Of a stretch of DNA of 41,950 nucleotides, positions 39,936 through 41,950 are shown one piece after another. How positions within the stretch are numbered: the stretch's first letter is position 1; each line of letters starts with the position of its first letter. A model generated the notes under the pieces. That model was not told where the DNA came from. It made no database searches and was given only the letters and a program-made list of their open reading frames with translations. Made by a program: the position numbers and the translations under genes. Location: the NCBI GenBank assembly GCA_000432915.1, contig HF995247.1:41596-83545 (forward strand). The letters run 5' to 3'. The stretch is from Firmicutes bacterium CAG:194 (GTDB lineage: Bacteria > Bacillota > Clostridia > Lachnospirales > Lachnospiraceae).

Positions 39936-41624
39936 TCAGGTCATACTGACTGCAATTCGCTCCGCCGCCAGAAGTCCGTCCATGGCAGCACTTGTAATGC
40001 CGCCTGCGTAACCTGCGCCTTCGCCGCAAGGATAGAGCCCTTTCAGTGAAGATACGCCTTCTTCATCCCGGACGATCCGCACAGGAGACGAAGTTCTGCT
40101 TTCAATCCCTGCAATCATCGTATCATCTGCGTCAAATCCTTTGATCTTTCTGCCAAACTGCTCCATGCCTTCCAGAAATGCTTCGTTGAGCTTTTCCGGT
40201 AAAATGCTCCTCGTATTGGCAAATGCCCACTGTCCTTTGATGCGGACAGGGAAATCTCTTACATCTATATTTTGTTCTATATTCCCGCAGTCTGATCCTT
40301 TTTTCATAAGAACCGCATTATGCTCTGTCAAACGTTCCTCATGTCTTTTAAAATCCCCAAGACTTTGCACCGGGATTTTCCCGTCTGCAAGCTGAAAGGC
40401 TCTTTCCTCCAGTTCTCTCTGGAATGCTACACCGCCCAGCGGGCTCTGATCCGGAAAATCTTCTTTTGTGACCGTCATGATGATCGCTGCATTGGCGACA
40501 CCGCTTCCTCTGTCATGATAGCTCATGCCATTGACCGCCAGACGTCCCTTTTCACTGGAAGCATTGACCACATAGCCGCCCGGGCACATACAGAAGGAAT
40601 AAACGCCTCTTCCGTCTTTCGTCTGCGCTGTCAGCTTATAGCTGGCTGCCCCAAGAGCCTCTCTGCACGTTTCATCCTGTTTTCCGTACTGGCTTTCATC
40701 GATCTGCTCCTGAAAATGCTGCACACGGTAACCAACCGCAAAATCCTTTGGCTGCATTGTAAGCGGGGTCTTTGCCAGCATCTCAAATGTATCCCTTGCG
40801 CTGTGTCCGATCGCCAGTACAATATGATCTGACATTATTTTTTCCGCATCATTCACGATCACGCCTTTTACAGCCTGCGTGCCCTCTCTGATCCCGGCCT
40901 TTTCCGGCTGCTTGCATAATATCAGTCCTGTGACCTGACTTTCAAACCGTACCTCACCGCCAAGCTCTATGATCGCCAGCCGCAGGTTCTTCACCATGTC
41001 CATCAGAAGATCTGTTCCGACATGGGGCTTCTGCTTATATAAAATATCCGCCGGTGCTCCCATTTTTACAAATAGGGAAAGTACTTCTCTGCATCGTCCG
41101 TATTTGTCCTTGATCAGCGTATTCAGCTTTCCGTCCGAGAACGTACCTGCACCGCCTTCTCCAAACTGTACATTGGATGTGGTATCCAAAACACCCGTTT
41201 CCCAGAACCTGTCAATATCTGCTTTTCTCTGCTCTACGCTTCTGCCACGCTCTAAGACGATAGGACGAAGACCTGCTTTTGCCAGATAGTAGGCGCACAC
41301 CAGGCCTGCAGGCCCTGCGCCGATAATGACCGGTCTTTCCGAACAGATATGTCCTGCAGTTACCGGAAACCGATATTTCTTCTCCGGCGCAGGCTGCATA
41401 TCCTTACTTTTCGTGTTTCGAAGCAGCTTTTCTTCCGCTCTGCAAGCCACATCTAAAACCAATGAATAAAAAAGCGCGGGCTTTTTTCTGGCATCCAGAG
41501 ATTCCTTCACAATATGTATTTTTTGAATGTCCTCACTCTTGCAATGCAGGATCTGGCTTACTTTCTTTTCTACATCCTGCATGGTATAAGGGACACTTAC
41601 CTTGCACTGGTTGATTCTGATCAT
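39936..41624 (-). CDS. FAD-dependent oxidoreductase (COG2509 type)
   Basis: A 562-aa flavoprotein. A small N-terminal alpha/beta domain (about 1-80) precedes the FAD dinucleotide fold (VIIGAGPAGLVCAYYLAKAG then VLERG). It has FGEGGAGTFSDGKLNT, FCMCPGGYVVNASSE and a C-terminal FAD-closing block YPCGEGAGYAGGITSAAMDG. This is the uncharacterised FAD-dependent dehydrogenase family widespread in Clostridia. The reaction is unknown. The start directly follows the stop of the upstream HI0933-type flavoprotein gene (TAG then ATG), so the two are translationally coupled. Confidence 0.9.
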   Translation of the reverse strand: MIRINQCKVSVPYTMQDVEKKVSQILHCKSEDIQKIHIVKESLDARKKPALFYSLVLDVACRAEEKLLRNTKSKDMQPAPEKKYRFPVTAGHICSERPVIIGAGPAGLVCAYYLAKAGLRPIVLERGRSVEQRKADIDRFWETGVLDTTSNVQFGEGGAGTFSDGKLNTLIKDKYGRCREVLSLFVKMGAPADILYKQKPHVGTDLLMDMVKNLRLAIIELGGEVRFESQVTGLILCKQPEKAGIREGTQAVKGVIVNDAEKIMSDHIVLAIGHSARDTFEMLAKTPLTMQPKDFAVGYRVQHFQEQIDESQYGKQDETCREALGAASYKLTAQTKDGRGVYSFCMCPGGYVVNASSEKGRLAVNGMSYHDRGSGVANAAIIMTVTKEDFPDQSPLGGVAFQRELEERAFQLADGKIPVQSLGDFKRHEERLTEHNAVLMKKGSDCGNIEQNIDVRDFPVRIKGQWAFANTRSILPEKLNEAFLEGMEQFGRKIKGFDADDTMIAGIESRTSSPVRIVRDEEGVSSLKGLYPCGEGAGYAGGITSAAMDGLLAAERIAVSMT

Positions 41625-41950
41625 CTAACGATTTTCCCTTTCTGTCTCCCTGTTTTCTGATACATTTTCCTGATCACAGCAGTGCAGCCCTGCAATATAA
41701 CCGCTCGTCCACGCCCACTGCAGGTTATAACCGCCGCATCTGCCATCCACGTCTATGATCTCTCCCGCAAAATAAAGATTCCTGACTTTTCCGGACTGCA
41801 TCGTGTCATCGATTTCCGAAACCGGGACACCGCCCATTGTTACCTGTGCCTTATCAAATCCCGGATAGTCACTCATTTCAAACACAAAGTGCCTGCATAG
41901 CTTTGCCAGCTTTTTAAGTTGCTTATCGCTAACCGTTTGCATTTCCTGCT
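41625..41950 (-). CDS. HI0933/BaiN-type NAD(P)/FAD oxidoreductase, C-terminal part only
   Basis: The last roughly 108 residues of a flavoprotein whose 5' end lies beyond the right edge of the window. The visible part holds QVTMGGVPVSEID, then TMQSGKVRNLYFAGEIIDVDG and CGGYNLQWAWTSGYIAGLH. These are the signature C-terminal blocks of the HI0933 (aminoacetone oxidase-like/BaiN) family that close the FAD site. The frame is open through the window edge, and the in-frame ATG at 41942 is internal. It is directly followed by the COG2509-type gene, so two distinct flavoproteins form one operon. Confidence 0.92.
   Translation of the reverse strand, partial: QEMQTVSDKQLKKLAKLCRHFVFEMSDYPGFDKAQVTMGGVPVSEIDDTMQSGKVRNLYFAGEIIDVDGRCGGYNLQWAWTSGYIAGLHCCDQENVSENRETERENR

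Overview
The window looks like chromosomal DNA from an anaerobic Firmicute, most probably a member of the Lachnospiraceae (Clostridia). This rests on the gene order era-yqzL-recO, the scpA-scpB pair, a PF06541 membrane protein, strong Shine-Dalgarno sequences, consensus sigma-A promoters, a sodium-pump decarboxylase operon with a lipoprotein-type OadG, and a fused 2-hydroxyacyl-CoA dehydratase activase. No rRNA, tRNA, CRISPR array or intact mobile element was seen. The assignment is from gene content only.

Layout. From 1 to 30.1 kb every gene is on the minus strand. Positions 1-3645 hold a membrane decarboxylase operon (carboxyltransferase, OadG, biotin carrier, beta subunit cut by the window edge), with a promoter inside the tail of the upstream gene. 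Positions 3724-10363 hold envelope and chromosome genes: two D-Ala-D-Ala carboxypeptidases, a secreted transglutaminase-like/LRR protein, scpB, scpA and a membrane-anchored metallophosphoesterase. Positions 10410-15906 hold a cytidylate kinase-like gene and a branched-chain amino acid ABC transporter (livK, then livH-M-G-F). livK has its own promoter, a hairpin in its leader and a terminator before livH. Positions 16088-28 kb hold a PF06541 membrane protein, rpsU, alaS, glyS, a small lipoprotein, recO, yqzL, era, a DUF4349 lipoprotein and an M16C metalloprotease.

The protease is the last gene of a tight four-gene operon (30121 to 25013). The operon starts with a rhomboid-fold protein that lacks the catalytic residues and carries a C-terminal zinc-binding module. 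Next come a protein resembling parts of a sigma factor but with no region 4, and a 141-aa protein I do not recognise. This is the least explained cluster in the window.

From 30.4 kb the strands alternate. A 1432-aa acyl-CoA dehydratase activase is on the plus strand. A REC-GGDEF(degenerate)-EAL c-di-GMP phosphodiesterase converges on it. Then comes a plus-strand UDP-glucose dehydrogenase fused to an N-terminal XRE-type helix-turn-helix, with a perfect dyad just upstream. A roughly 550-bp gap follows, holding the C-terminal remnant of an IS256-family transposase, a 65-bp tandem duplication and an orphan consensus promoter. The window ends with proB, a COG2509-type FAD oxidoreductase and the C-terminal part of an HI0933-type flavoprotein, all on the minus strand.

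The strongest leads are the HTH-UGDH fusion, the pseudo-rhomboid/sigma-like/unknown/M16C operon, the livK leader hairpin, and the possible small RNA at about 38.45-38.58 kb.
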